Source of the DNA: an uncultured Anaeroplasmataceae bacterium
GTDB taxonomy: Bacteria > Bacillota_I > Bacilli_A > Acholeplasmatales > Anaeroplasmataceae
Direction: 5' to 3'
Assembly: GCA_910584005.1 (NCBI GenBank)
Contig: CAJTXR010000003.1
Location: 124,001-188,000, forward strand
DNA: 64,000 nucleotides
A program made the position numbers and the translations under genes. How positions within the stretch are numbered: position 1 is the stretch's first letter; each line of letters opens with the position of its first letter. The notes beneath the pieces were generated by a model, which was not told the origin of the DNA, ran no database searches, and was given only the letters and a program-made list of their open reading frames with translations. This document shows positions 1 through 7,563 of this stretch, piece after piece.

Positions 1-147
1 AAGCATACAAAAGATATTGAGGGAGCTGGATTAGGTCTATATATTTCAGATTATTTTATGAAAGAAATGCAAGGGGCTCTTGATGTTGAAAATGGAGAAT
101 ATGGTTTAAAAGTGATCCTTACAATTTTATTAAGTGGAGCAATTTAA
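1..147 (+). CDS. Sensor histidine kinase, C-terminal fragment
   Basis: The reading frame is open from base 1 and stops at a TAA ending at 147, giving the last 48 residues of a protein whose start lies outside the window. It contains GAGLGLYI, the glycine-rich G2 box that closes over ATP in the HATPase_c domain of two-component kinases. It lies 75 nt before an ABC ATPase/FtsX permease pair, a classic arrangement in Firmicutes where a kinase senses antimicrobial peptides and drives the exporter. That role is inference, since the sensor part is not visible. The family call rests on one motif plus context. Confidence 0.7.
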   Translation, partial: KHTKDIEGAGLGLYISDYFMKEMQGALDVENGEYGLKVILTILLSGAI

Positions 148-222
148 GAATAAATTAAGAAATATTTAAAGATTTATAAAAGAAGAAAAGATAAAATAAA
201 GTTGGTTAAGGAGAGGATAAAT

Positions 223-981
223 ATGAAAAAAATTTTACTTAAAACAGAAAAATTATGTAAGACCTTTTCAAATGGAGGAGTCCAACAGCATGTATTAAAA
301 AATATTGATTTAGAATTATATGAAGGAGATTTCACAGTGATAATGGGAGCCAGTGGAGCTGGGAAATCGACATTACTTTATGCTTTGTCTGGAATGGATA
401 CCCCATCGTTAGGTAAGATACAGTTTGGAGATCAGGTTATTTCAAATCTTTCTCAGGATAAACTTGCTTTATTTCGTAGAAACCATTGTGGATTTGTTTT
501 TCAACAAATTTACTTACTTGATAAAATGAGTGTAATGGATAATGTTCTTACAGCAGGGCTTCTTATTCATAAAGATAGAAAAGCTCTTGTAGCTAAAGCA
601 ATACAATTATTTGAAGCTGTAGACATTTCTTTAGAAACTCAAAAAAAGTTTCCAAGCCAGCTTTCTGGTGGGGAAGCTCAACGCGTTGGAATTATTCGGG
701 CTCTTATTAATTCACCAGAAGTTGTTTTTGCAGATGAGCCGACTGGGGCTCTTAATTCTAAAACAGGAATAGAGGTACTGAACACTTTGACTAAATTTAA
801 TGAACAAGGACAAAGTGTGGTTATGGTAACCCATGATATGAAATCTGCATGCCGAGGTAATCGGATCCTTTATTTAAAGGATGGTGTTATTTTGGGGGAA
901 TGTGATTTGGGAAAATATGATGCATCAGATGCTCAAAGATATGAAAAACTTTCTTTATTTTTAAATCAAATGGGGTGGTAA
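223..981 (+). CDS. ABC transporter ATP-binding protein (MacB/LolD/BceA type)
   Basis: This 252-residue cytoplasmic ATPase powers the FtsX-type permease encoded next to it. The Walker A motif GASGAGKST is at residues 42-50, the signature LSGGE at 147-151, Walker B VVFADE at 167-172 with its catalytic glutamate, and the switch histidine at about 204. These proportions are typical of mechanotransmission-type ABC ATPases that handle lipoproteins or antimicrobial peptides. I chose the ATG at 223 because a good Shine-Dalgarno (AAGGAGAGG, 208-216) precedes it. An upstream in-frame TTG at 202 lacks one. The permease gene starts 1 nt after the stop, so the two are translationally coupled. The substrate is unknown. 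Confidence 0.93.
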   Translation: MKKILLKTEKLCKTFSNGGVQQHVLKNIDLELYEGDFTVIMGASGAGKSTLLYALSGMDTPSLGKIQFGDQVISNLSQDKLALFRRNHCGFVFQQIYLLDKMSVMDNVLTAGLLIHKDRKALVAKAIQLFEAVDISLETQKKFPSQLSGGEAQRVGIIRALINSPEVVFADEPTGALNSKTGIEVLNTLTKFNEQGQSVVMVTHDMKSACRGNRILYLKDGVILGECDLGKYDASDAQRYEKLSLFLNQMGW

Positions 982-982
982 T

Positions 983-3325
983 ATGAAAAAGAATCTCCTC
1001 ATTATTCGGTCAAATTTAAGAAAGTCTAAAGGACAGACTTTTGGAATTGTTGTTTTGATTCTGCTTGCTGCAATTATGTTGAATCTTTGGTTAATGCTTT
1101 CTTTGGATTATAAAAAAAATTTTGATCGTTATCATGATAAATTGAATGCAGAACATGTGACGCTTGTGGTAGATAATCAAACGGTAGAATTTAGAAATTA
1201 TATGAATAAAATCCTTCAAGAAAAAGCAGAAATTTCTGAATATCGTTTTGATAATTGTATGCATATGGTAGGCACATTTCCATATAATCAAGGAACGATT
1301 AATAGTGAATTTGTTTTTATGGATAAAAGTATTGCTGTTGAAAAAGAGATAGGTAAAACAGAAATAGTAGAGGAAACAAAGTACACCAGTGGTGTTTATT
1401 TACCAATGCTTTATAAATCGAAGGAGCTAAAGACGGGAAATACTATTGAAATAACAATTGGTAGTCATACGATTACATATGTCATATGTGGTTTTTTTAA
1501 TAGTATTATGATGGGTTCTCATAATTGTTCAGTAACTCAAATACTGCTTACAACGGATCAATATGATGAATTATCTAAACTTAATTATGCTCCATACGCA
1601 ACAGTATGTTCAATACGATTAAAGAATAAAGCGAAATCTGCAATGATTGAGGCAGAGCTTAAGAGCTTAGTATCAGAACAATTTTCTGATGATAGATTGG
1701 CTTCTAATTGTTATCGTATTGTTTCGCAAGCTCGGTATATATCCCAAGGAATATGCTCAATCATATTAAGTGTAATGGCTTTTCTAATCTTGCTTATTTC
1801 TTTAGTAATCATCATCTCAAATATAATCAATTATATTCAAACCAATATGAAAAATCTAGGAGTTTTAAAAGCAATAGGCTATACATCAAAACAAATGATA
1901 GGGACTCTTTTGCTTCAGTTTTTAGGGATAACCTTATGTGTTGCTATCTTAGGGACTGCACTTGCTTATGCACTTTTTCCAATGTTAAATACTATGATGA
2001 TTTCGCAAACGGGGATTCCTTATACTATTTCTTTTTTGCCTTTGCCTATGGTAATATCGCTCTTAATTTTGGGAGGAACAGTTGCTGGAGCGGTTGTTCT
2101 TGCTGCATATCGCATTCATAAATTAGAACCAATTTTAGCTTTGCGATTTGGAATTCAAACACATAGTTTTAAGAAAAATGTGATTCCTTTAGAAAAAACC
2201 AAATTCCCATTAAATTTGGCATTATCCTTAAAAATGACATGTTCTAATATAAAGCATAATATAACGATTTGTATAACAATGCTTGTATTGTCATTAGTTA
2301 TTGTTTTTTCAGAATTAATGATAGAAAATGTAATTTTAGATATGTCGCCCTTTTTAAATTTAATTGTAGGAGAAACTGCAGATAGCTGTATCAATGTACA
2401 GACAGAAGCAGAAGTGGATTTTTTAAAATCAATACAAACAGATCAACGTGTAGAAAAAGCCTATTTATATACTTCTTTAACTGTTTCGCACTCAGAAGGC
2501 GTAGAACTTATGGTTACTATATGCGATGATTTTGAAAAAGTAAATAACCAAAATGTTGTATTTCAAGGGCGATTTCCGAAATATGAAAATGAAATTGCAA
2601 TTGCTGCAAAATATGCGAAAGAAATCAATCACAAAATAGGCGATGAAATAAAAATAACTTCTAGTGGAGTTACTAAAACCTTTTTAATTTGTGGCTTTAC
2701 TCAAATAACTAATAATTTAGGTAGAGATTGCCTTCTTACGAGGAAAGGGTATGAACAGTTTGGAAAGCTAACGAATGTTAGTTATTATTTGAACTTGAAA
2801 GCGGGGACAGATATTAATCAATTTAATATTGAGATAAAAAACCAATTTTTAGATCAAGTAAACACAACAATAAACATTGATGAAACAATACAAGCAAGTG
2901 GTAGAGTTTATATTCAGCTTATGACAATAATTGTAGTTGCAATATTAATTTTATCTGTTATTGTCATTGTTTTTGTTTTATATTTGTTGGTACGAACACT
3001 AATCAATAACTATAAACAGGATTATGGAATATTAAAGGCTACGGGTTTTACTACAAGACAGCTCATTGTCCAATTGGCTCTTTCCTTTATGCCAGCCATT
3101 CTTATTTCGACAATTCTTGGTGTACTGATTAGCAGTTTTGTGATTAACCCATTAATGTCTTTGTTTTTAAGTACGATGGGAATTGTAAAGTGTACTTTTA
3201 AAATACCCGTTTTATTTAGCTTTTTTGCAGGAGTAGGAATGATCCTTTTATCTTTTGTTTTCTCTTGTTTGTTATCATTTAAAATAAAGAAAATAACGCC
3301 TCATACATTATTGGCAAATGAATAA
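983..3325 (+). CDS. ABC transporter permease with two FtsX domains
   Basis: This 780-residue integral membrane protein is the partner of the preceding ATPase. Hydrophobicity suggests a duplicated layout. A first membrane helix (about 20-43) precedes an extracytoplasmic domain and three helices (about 255-375). A second set follows, with a helix near 425-447, another extracytoplasmic domain, and three helices near 655-775. Each triplet resembles an FtsX domain, and cytoplasmic segments with an LKA-G-T motif occur in both halves (NLGVLKAIGYTSKQ and YGILKATGFTTRQ). This points to MacB/LolC-like machinery that moves substrates or mechanical force across the envelope. BceB-type permeases have a different layout, so bacitracin resistance should not be assumed. 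Transcription probably ends at the hairpin just downstream. Confidence 0.88.
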   Translation: MKKNLLIIRSNLRKSKGQTFGIVVLILLAAIMLNLWLMLSLDYKKNFDRYHDKLNAEHVTLVVDNQTVEFRNYMNKILQEKAEISEYRFDNCMHMVGTFPYNQGTINSEFVFMDKSIAVEKEIGKTEIVEETKYTSGVYLPMLYKSKELKTGNTIEITIGSHTITYVICGFFNSIMMGSHNCSVTQILLTTDQYDELSKLNYAPYATVCSIRLKNKAKSAMIEAELKSLVSEQFSDDRLASNCYRIVSQARYISQGICSIILSVMAFLILLISLVIIISNIINYIQTNMKNLGVLKAIGYTSKQMIGTLLLQFLGITLCVAILGTALAYALFPMLNTMMISQTGIPYTISFLPLPMVISLLILGGTVAGAVVLAAYRIHKLEPILALRFGIQTHSFKKNVIPLEKTKFPLNLALSLKMTCSNIKHNITICITMLVLSLVIVFSELMIENVILDMSPFLNLIVGETADSCINVQTEAEVDFLKSIQTDQRVEKAYLYTSLTVSHSEGVELMVTICDDFEKVNNQNVVFQGRFPKYENEIAIAAKYAKEINHKIGDEIKITSSGVTKTFLICGFTQITNNLGRDCLLTRKGYEQFGKLTNVSYYLNLKAGTDINQFNIEIKNQFLDQVNTTINIDETIQASGRVYIQLMTIIVVAILILSVIVIVFVLYLLVRTLINNYKQDYGILKATGFTTRQLIVQLALSFMPAILISTILGVLISSFVINPLMSLFLSTMGIVKCTFKIPVLFSFFAGVGMILLSFVFSCLLSFKIKKITPHTLLANE

Positions 3326-3338
3326 ATTTGATTAATAT

Positions 3339-3397
3339 AAAAAGACTAGACTTAAATATGAACGATGGATTCGATCACTTTTAAGTCTAGTCTTTTA
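3339..3397. terminator. Bidirectional intrinsic terminator
   Basis: A 17-bp perfect inverted repeat (arms 3339-3355 and 3381-3397, built on AAAAGACTAGACTTAAA) encloses a loop that can itself pair (TGAACGA with TCGATCA, one mismatch). A runs on the left and T runs on the right let it work on both strands. It lies between the convergent permease gene and the minus-strand gene ending at 3395, whose stop codon falls inside the right arm. Confidence 0.85.
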
Positions 3398-3988
3398 TTT
3401 TTGTTTCGTTTTTTCTTTTTGTAAATTGAAAACCGCATTGTAAATATCAAAATCATTTGGTTTATAAATTCCATACTCTACCGCAATTTCATAAAAGATG
3501 GATTCAATAGGATGAAATTCAATTTGATTTTGTTCAAATATAGGATTGATGATATCATCTAGCATTGGGAAAAAAGAATCAGGGACATTGTCTTTTTGAT
3601 CAATGTAGGTATTGATTTTTTCTTCAAAAGAGTCAAGAACTTTTGTGTCTAAATTTAATCCTAAAAGTTCTCCTTGAAATTCATTCACATAAAGAAGAAG
3701 ATTAATAGATTTTGCACAATGTTCTAGTTCTTGATAGTTGTTATTAAATTTATATTCTAATAATGTTTTTATTGTATAAAAATTATCATGGATATAATCA
3801 AATCCCATTGTGAAGAATAAAGTTTCATCTTCAGTAAGTTTTCTTTTTAAAGATGCTTCATATAAATAATCTACCACAACGATTACAGAAGTAAAACGAG
3901 AAATCGTCTTACTTTTATTTTGAACTAAATTATGAAGTAAATCATGATTTTCAAGTTTCCAGTTTACATAATCATCTAATATATCCAT
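3395..3988 (-). CDS. Hypothetical acidic helical protein
   Basis: I do not recognise this 197-residue protein. It has no signal peptide and no membrane helix. The composition is rich in Asp, Glu, Leu, Asn and aromatics, with long predicted helices, which suggests a soluble cytoplasmic protein. It follows lysS by only 9 nt on the same strand and is probably co-transcribed with it, although nothing in the sequence suggests a role in tRNA charging. The extreme 3' end, including the stop codon, overlaps the arm of the bidirectional terminator. Coding is supported by a long clean frame in operon position rather than by homology. Confidence 0.75.
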   Translation of the reverse strand: MDILDDYVNWKLENHDLLHNLVQNKSKTISRFTSVIVVVDYLYEASLKRKLTEDETLFFTMGFDYIHDNFYTIKTLLEYKFNNNYQELEHCAKSINLLLYVNEFQGELLGLNLDTKVLDSFEEKINTYIDQKDNVPDSFFPMLDDIINPIFEQNQIEFHPIESIFYEIAVEYGIYKPNDFDIYNAVFNLQKEKTKQK

Positions 3989-3997
3989 AGAACATCC

Positions 3998-5479
3998 TTA
4001 ATTTCTATTTCTATTATGTGGAAATAATAAAACATCACGAATAGAGGTTTTTCCGGTTAATAACATAACAGTACGGTCAATTCCAATACCGATACCTCCT
4101 GTAGGAGGCATTCCATATTCTAACGCCTCTACGAAATCTGTATCAATTTCACAAGCCTCATCATTTCCTAAGTTTCTTTCTTCTAGCTGGCGAGTAAAAC
4201 GTTCCATTTGATCTAATGGATCATTTAATTCGCTAAATGCATTTCCATATTCGGTAGCTCCCATAAAGATTTCAAAACGATCGGTAAATCTTGGATCTTG
4301 ATCATTCTTTTTCGCAAGAGGCGAGATTTCTACTGGATGTCCATATAAAATTGTAGGCTGTTGTAATTTTTCTTCTCCGTATTTCTCAAAGAAAGCATTG
4401 ATGATATGTCCAACACCAGTAAAATGATGAGGAACATCAATTCCATGTTCTTGGGCAATTGCTTTAGCTTCATCAAAACTCATAGGCTTCCAAAAATCGA
4501 CACCACATTCCCTTTTGATTAAATCTACCATATGAATTCGTTCAAAATGAGAAAGATCATAAGTATTTCCATCAAATTCTACAATTGTGGTACCTAAAAC
4601 TTCTAAAGAAATTTGTTTAAAGAAGTTTTCAGCCAAGTTCATCATACCTTCCATATCGGAATAAGCAAGATATGCTTCAACTGTTGTAAATTCTGGGTTA
4701 TGTCTAGAATCAACCCCTTCATTACGGAATAATCTACCAATTTCATATACAGCTTCCATACCACCAACGATTAATCTTTTTAATGGTAATTCAGTAGCAA
4801 TTCTTAAATAAAATGGCATATCTAAAGCATTGTGATGGGTTGTAAAAGGTCTAGCAGCAGCACCACCTAAAATTGGTTGTAATACCGGGGTTTCTACTTC
4901 AACAAATCCTTGATTATCAAAGAAGTGCTGAATTGCACGAATAATCTTTGGACGCATAAAGGCTACCCTACGAGAATCATCATTAACAATCAAATCTACA
5001 TATCTTCTCCGTCTAGCCTCTTCAACATCTTGTAATCCATGAAATTTTTCTGGTAATGGACGAATCGCTTTTGCTAAATGAGTAAACACACTACATTTCA
5101 CAGTGAGTTGGCCTGTATTGGTTCTCATAACAGTTCCTTCAATTCCTAAAATATCGCCAATATCGGATTTGATGAAGATATCGTAAACATCCTCACCTAA
5201 TATTTCCTTAGAAATGTAACATTGTATTGTTCCAAATTTATCTAATAGATTTATAAATCCGATTTTTCCTTGTCGTCTTTTCGCAATCATTCTTCCTGCA
5301 ACTTTCACAGTATGAGGGTTTGTTTCCAATTCCTCTTTGCTGTATGAATCAAAATCATCAAGTATAGATTGAGAAGTTGCTGTTCTATCATATCTTTGGC
5401 CAAAAGGTTTTACACCTTTTTCTTCTAAATAATTTATTTTTTCAATACGGATTCTTTCCTGTTCAGGTCTTTTTTCCAT
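3998..5479 (-). CDS. lysS: Lysyl-tRNA synthetase, class II
   Basis: This enzyme charges tRNA-Lys with lysine in the cytoplasm. At 493 residues it has the usual bacterial LysRS length. An N-terminal OB-fold anticodon-binding domain (about 55-165, with VAGRMIAKRRQGKIGFINL) comes before the class II catalytic core. Motif 2 is in FRNEGVDSRHNPEFT, and motif 3 appears at the C-terminus as GGIGIGIDRTVMLLTG, followed by the typical ending RDVLLFPHNR. The start at 5479 is preceded by GAGGAGGAA. It is the third gene of yabP-yabQ-lysS. In Bacillus, lysS sits at the far end of the ftsH-containing cluster, so its place directly after yabQ reflects rearrangement. Confidence 0.97.
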   Translation of the reverse strand: MEKRPEQERIRIEKINYLEEKGVKPFGQRYDRTATSQSILDDFDSYSKEELETNPHTVKVAGRMIAKRRQGKIGFINLLDKFGTIQCYISKEILGEDVYDIFIKSDIGDILGIEGTVMRTNTGQLTVKCSVFTHLAKAIRPLPEKFHGLQDVEEARRRRYVDLIVNDDSRRVAFMRPKIIRAIQHFFDNQGFVEVETPVLQPILGGAAARPFTTHHNALDMPFYLRIATELPLKRLIVGGMEAVYEIGRLFRNEGVDSRHNPEFTTVEAYLAYSDMEGMMNLAENFFKQISLEVLGTTIVEFDGNTYDLSHFERIHMVDLIKRECGVDFWKPMSFDEAKAIAQEHGIDVPHHFTGVGHIINAFFEKYGEEKLQQPTILYGHPVEISPLAKKNDQDPRFTDRFEIFMGATEYGNAFSELNDPLDQMERFTRQLEERNLGNDEACEIDTDFVEALEYGMPPTGGIGIGIDRTVMLLTGKTSIRDVLLFPHNRNRN

Positions 5480-5566
5480 AAGTATTCCTCCTCTTTTTTT
5501 GCAAACTAAATTATATCATACTCTTATTTAAAAAACAATAATTGCAAAAAAGAGAAAGCCCTTATG

Positions 5567-5998
5567 TTAAAAGAGCTCGTAAATTGTTTTGGGTTTTAAA
5601 TTGGGATGGAGTTTATAAAACTTTTTTAATTTTCTTTTTTCTTTGATTTTGTATACAATTGGAGGAATTGTTATCCATTTAAAAAATTGAAAAAGTTTAA
5701 GTTTAATCGGGGTTATGAATTGTTTAAATTGATAATTATATTGTTTTAATTGAGCAGAAAAGAAAACTCTACCTAAATATATCCCTACAAAATAAAACAA
5801 TAAATAGACATGAAATAAAACAATATGGTATTTATTGGCTGCCCATATAGTTATAACTGCTAAACAGGAAAAGAAGAGAATTGTTTTTACAAGTATAAAT
5901 CTTTTTTGATGATAAAAAAGAAGTTGATAAAGAATATAGGTAAATATTCCTAAATACAGAAGTAAAAGAACTCTTAAAAGATTATAAAAGGAAACCAT
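5567..5998 (-). CDS. yabQ: Spore cortex biosynthesis membrane protein YabQ
   Basis: This is a 143-residue membrane protein with a strongly hydrophobic N-terminal half (about three to four helices within residues 1-85) and a basic, aromatic C-terminal tail. In Bacillus, YabQ is made in the mother cell, localises to the outer forespore membrane and is needed for the cortex. The call relies on topology and on immediate coupling to a YabP-like gene: its ATG (5996-5998) shares one base with the yabP stop. It is shorter than Bacillus YabQ (roughly 210 residues) and lacks part of the tail. The next gene is lysS, with no divIC between, unlike Bacillus. Confidence 0.7.
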   Translation of the reverse strand: MVSFYNLLRVLLLLYLGIFTYILYQLLFYHQKRFILVKTILFFSCLAVITIWAANKYHIVLFHVYLLFYFVGIYLGRVFFSAQLKQYNYQFKQFITPIKLKLFQFFKWITIPPIVYKIKEKRKLKKFYKLHPNLKPKTIYELF

Positions 5999-6255
5999 TA
6001 AGCAAAAAGTTTTTTAAGGAAACCTTTATTTTTCTTTACCTGAACATTTTTTTTATCAACTTGGTAAACACTTCCTGTGATTTTTACCGATTTATTATCC
6101 GTACTCACTTCTTTTAAAACCAAATTTTCTCCTGTGATTTGATAAGGAATATCATTAACTTTTAATATAAATTGGGTTGGAGAAAATTCTTTCATTTCGG
6201 TTATATTATTGATTAAAATATAATCATCATATATTGTAAAATTTGCAGTTGCCAT
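5998..6255 (-). CDS. yabP: Sporulation protein YabP (YabP/YqfC family)
   Basis: This small 85-residue soluble protein has the YabP/YqfC pattern: an alternating beta-rich chain with ITGENLVLKEVSTDN followed by KITGSVYQV, matching the family core in which a G-N-L segment precedes an I-x-G turn. YabP is a mother-cell protein needed for spore cortex formation. The pairing with yabQ supports the assignment over YqfC. The Shine-Dalgarno AGGTGAT (complement of 6259-6265) precedes the ATG by a few bases. A lysine-rich C-terminal tail (KKNKGFLKKLF) could touch membranes. In Bacillus the gene follows rqcP directly; here about 6 kb of other genes separates the two. Confidence 0.75.
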   Translation of the reverse strand: MATANFTIYDDYILINNITEMKEFSPTQFILKVNDIPYQITGENLVLKEVSTDNKSVKITGSVYQVDKKNVQVKKNKGFLKKLFA

Positions 6256-6395
6256 AAAATCACCTAATTAAAGATATGCCAAACTGATAGAAAAAATGAG
6301 AAGTAGAAAAAAAATAAAGAAATGCTAACTTATGGTTGGTGGTTATTTTTTTTGATTCCCATATAATAAAAAGAAAAGAGGTTTAGGTGCTTAAA

Positions 6396-6587
6396 ATGGA
6401 AGTAGGAAAAAAGATCGCAGCTTATCGCAAAGAAGCAGCATTAACGCAAGAAGAACTTGCAGAAGCAATGGAGGTTTCAAGACAAACGGTTTATAAATGG
6501 GAACATAATTTGGCAAATCCCGAACTGAATAAATTAGAAAAACTGATTCAAACATTAAATATATCTTTTGATGATCTTTTAAAATGA
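6396..6587 (+). CDS. Small XRE-family (HTH_3) transcriptional regulator
   Basis: This 63-residue protein is little more than a Cro/C1-type helix-turn-helix: EVGKKIAAYRKEA, then TQEELAEAMEVSRQTVYKWE as the core and PELNKLEKLIQTLNISFDDLL as the closing helices. It presumably acts as a dimeric DNA-binding protein, with no sensor domain visible. Two starts are possible. The ATG at 6396 gives the usual XRE N-terminus, and a GTG at 6387 would add three residues but sits only 4 nt after the AGAGG. A TATAAT at 6362-6367 is a likely -10. The gene is divergent from yabP and opens the accessory block inserted in the sporulation cluster. Its targets are unknown. Confidence 0.85.
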   Translation: MEVGKKIAAYRKEAALTQEELAEAMEVSRQTVYKWEHNLANPELNKLEKLIQTLNISFDDLLK

Positions 6588-6596
6588 ATCATGAAT

Positions 6597-6622
6597 GCAC
6601 ACCAGAAATGGTGTTTTTTTTA
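6597..6622 (+). terminator. Intrinsic terminator after the XRE gene
   Basis: A short stem, ACACCA with TGGTGT around a GAA-type loop, is followed by eight T residues. It lies directly after the XRE gene. The T run overlaps the end of the convergent LysR gene (stop at 6620). Confidence 0.65.
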
Positions 6623-7474
6623 TTTTTCTTCTAAACTTTCAATGAACGCAATATAAGTTGAATTTAGTGTTTCATTTTTACGATGAATTACGCCTAAGCA
6701 GGTTTCTAATTCCGAATTTAATACATCTGCTGAAAATAATTTTAAATGTTCAAAAGTGCGATAGGCACTTTTAGGAACAAGCGTAATTCCCAAGCCGGTT
6801 GAGGCCAAAAGAATTGCGGTTTTGGCATCATCCACTTCAGCGATTGTGTTAAATTCTAATTGTTCTTGTTTAAATAAGCGTAGTAATAGATCTTTGAATC
6901 TTCTATATATAATTAAAGGCTTGTTGTTCAATTGATGTAAAGACAACTTTTTTTCTAAGAATGGGGCTACTCCAATCGCAATCATTGGTTCCTTTTGAAA
7001 ATATTTTACATTAAAATTGGTTGCGTCAAACGGGGTGCGAACAATTGCTAAATCAATTATTTTTTGATTGAGAAGCTCAATTAATTGATACGTATTTGCT
7101 TCTTGAATATTAAAACGTACTTTTGGATAATTTTGATGGAAGCTGGGAATGGTATGATTATAAAGTAAATTTGTAGAAGAAGAAACAATTCCAATATTTA
7201 ATGTGATTTCATTTTTCATTTCTAACGTATGAATTTCTTTAAGAGTATTATTTTTTAAATCAAGAATAGAACATGCTCGTTCATACAAGAGTTTTCCAGT
7301 ACTGGTTAAAGTAATTGTTTTACCTCTTAAAAATAAAATTGTGTTTAGTTCCTCTTCTAATTGCATCATCATTCTAGAAAGTGGGGGTTGACTTATATTT
7401 AATTTTATAGAGGCTCTTAGAATTGAGCCTTCTTCAACTACAGTTTTAAAGCATTCTAAATGTCTGATATCCAT
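6620..7474 (-). CDS. LysR-family transcriptional regulator
   Basis: This 284-residue protein has a LysR-type winged helix at residues 1-60 (MDIRHLECFKTVVEEGS, then ISQPPLSRMMMQLEEELN and LTSTGKLLYERA). A periplasmic-binding-like effector domain follows from about residue 88. The start at 7474 was chosen because GGAGGT (complement of 7479-7484) precedes it and the resulting N-terminus matches the family; a longer frame to 7504 has no such site. The gene is divergent from the ABC exporter pair, with 89 nt between start codons. The gap carries a 17-bp palindrome and an exporter promoter without a good -35, so it is likely an effector-dependent activator of the exporter and its own repressor. The effector is unknown. 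Confidence 0.92.
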   Translation of the reverse strand: MDIRHLECFKTVVEEGSILRASIKLNISQPPLSRMMMQLEEELNTILFLRGKTITLTSTGKLLYERACSILDLKNNTLKEIHTLEMKNEITLNIGIVSSSTNLLYNHTIPSFHQNYPKVRFNIQEANTYQLIELLNQKIIDLAIVRTPFDATNFNVKYFQKEPMIAIGVAPFLEKKLSLHQLNNKPLIIYRRFKDLLLRLFKQEQLEFNTIAEVDDAKTAILLASTGLGITLVPKSAYRTFEHLKLFSADVLNSELETCLGVIHRKNETLNSTYIAFIESLEEK

Positions 7475-7491
7475 ATATACCTCCAAAGTAT

Positions 7492-7508
7492 ACTTTTGTA
7501 ACAAAAGT
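7492..7508. promoter_or_regulatory. 17-bp palindrome, candidate LysR operator
   Basis: The arms ACTTTTGT (7492-7499) and ACAAAAGT (7501-7508) are perfect complements around a single A. This matches the general T-N11-A dyad recognised by LysR proteins. It lies just upstream of the lysR start and about 30 nt before the exporter's -10 element (TATAAT, 7537-7542). The exporter promoter has no recognisable -35, as expected for an activator-dependent promoter. Binding has not been shown. Confidence 0.6.
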
Positions 7509-7536
7509 TATATATAAAGTATATCACATTGTATGG

Positions 7537-7542
7537 TATAAT
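7537..7542 (+). promoter_or_regulatory. -10 element of the ABC exporter operon
   Basis: A consensus TATAAT lies 21 nt before the ATG at 7564, with AAAGGGTGAG as ribosome binding site between. The region 17 nt upstream (ATAAAG) is a poor -35. This fits control by the divergent LysR protein. Confidence 0.55.
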
Positions 7543-7563
7543 ACAAAAGAAAAGGGTGAGAGT

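Noticed and set aside
1708..2121. Plus-strand open frame of 137 residues inside the FtsX permease
   Set aside because: It is a frame-shifted shadow of a protein with clear duplicated FtsX domains.
223..3325. Classification of the ABC/FtsX pair as a BceAB bacitracin module
   Set aside because: The permease has two FtsX-like sets with extracytoplasmic domains in each half, unlike the single large loop of BceB.
6271..6299. Possible sigma-E promoter for yabP (TCATTTT-N14-CATATCTT on the minus strand)
   Set aside because: The predicted transcript start would fall inside the ribosome binding site of yabP, and the -10 has two mismatches.
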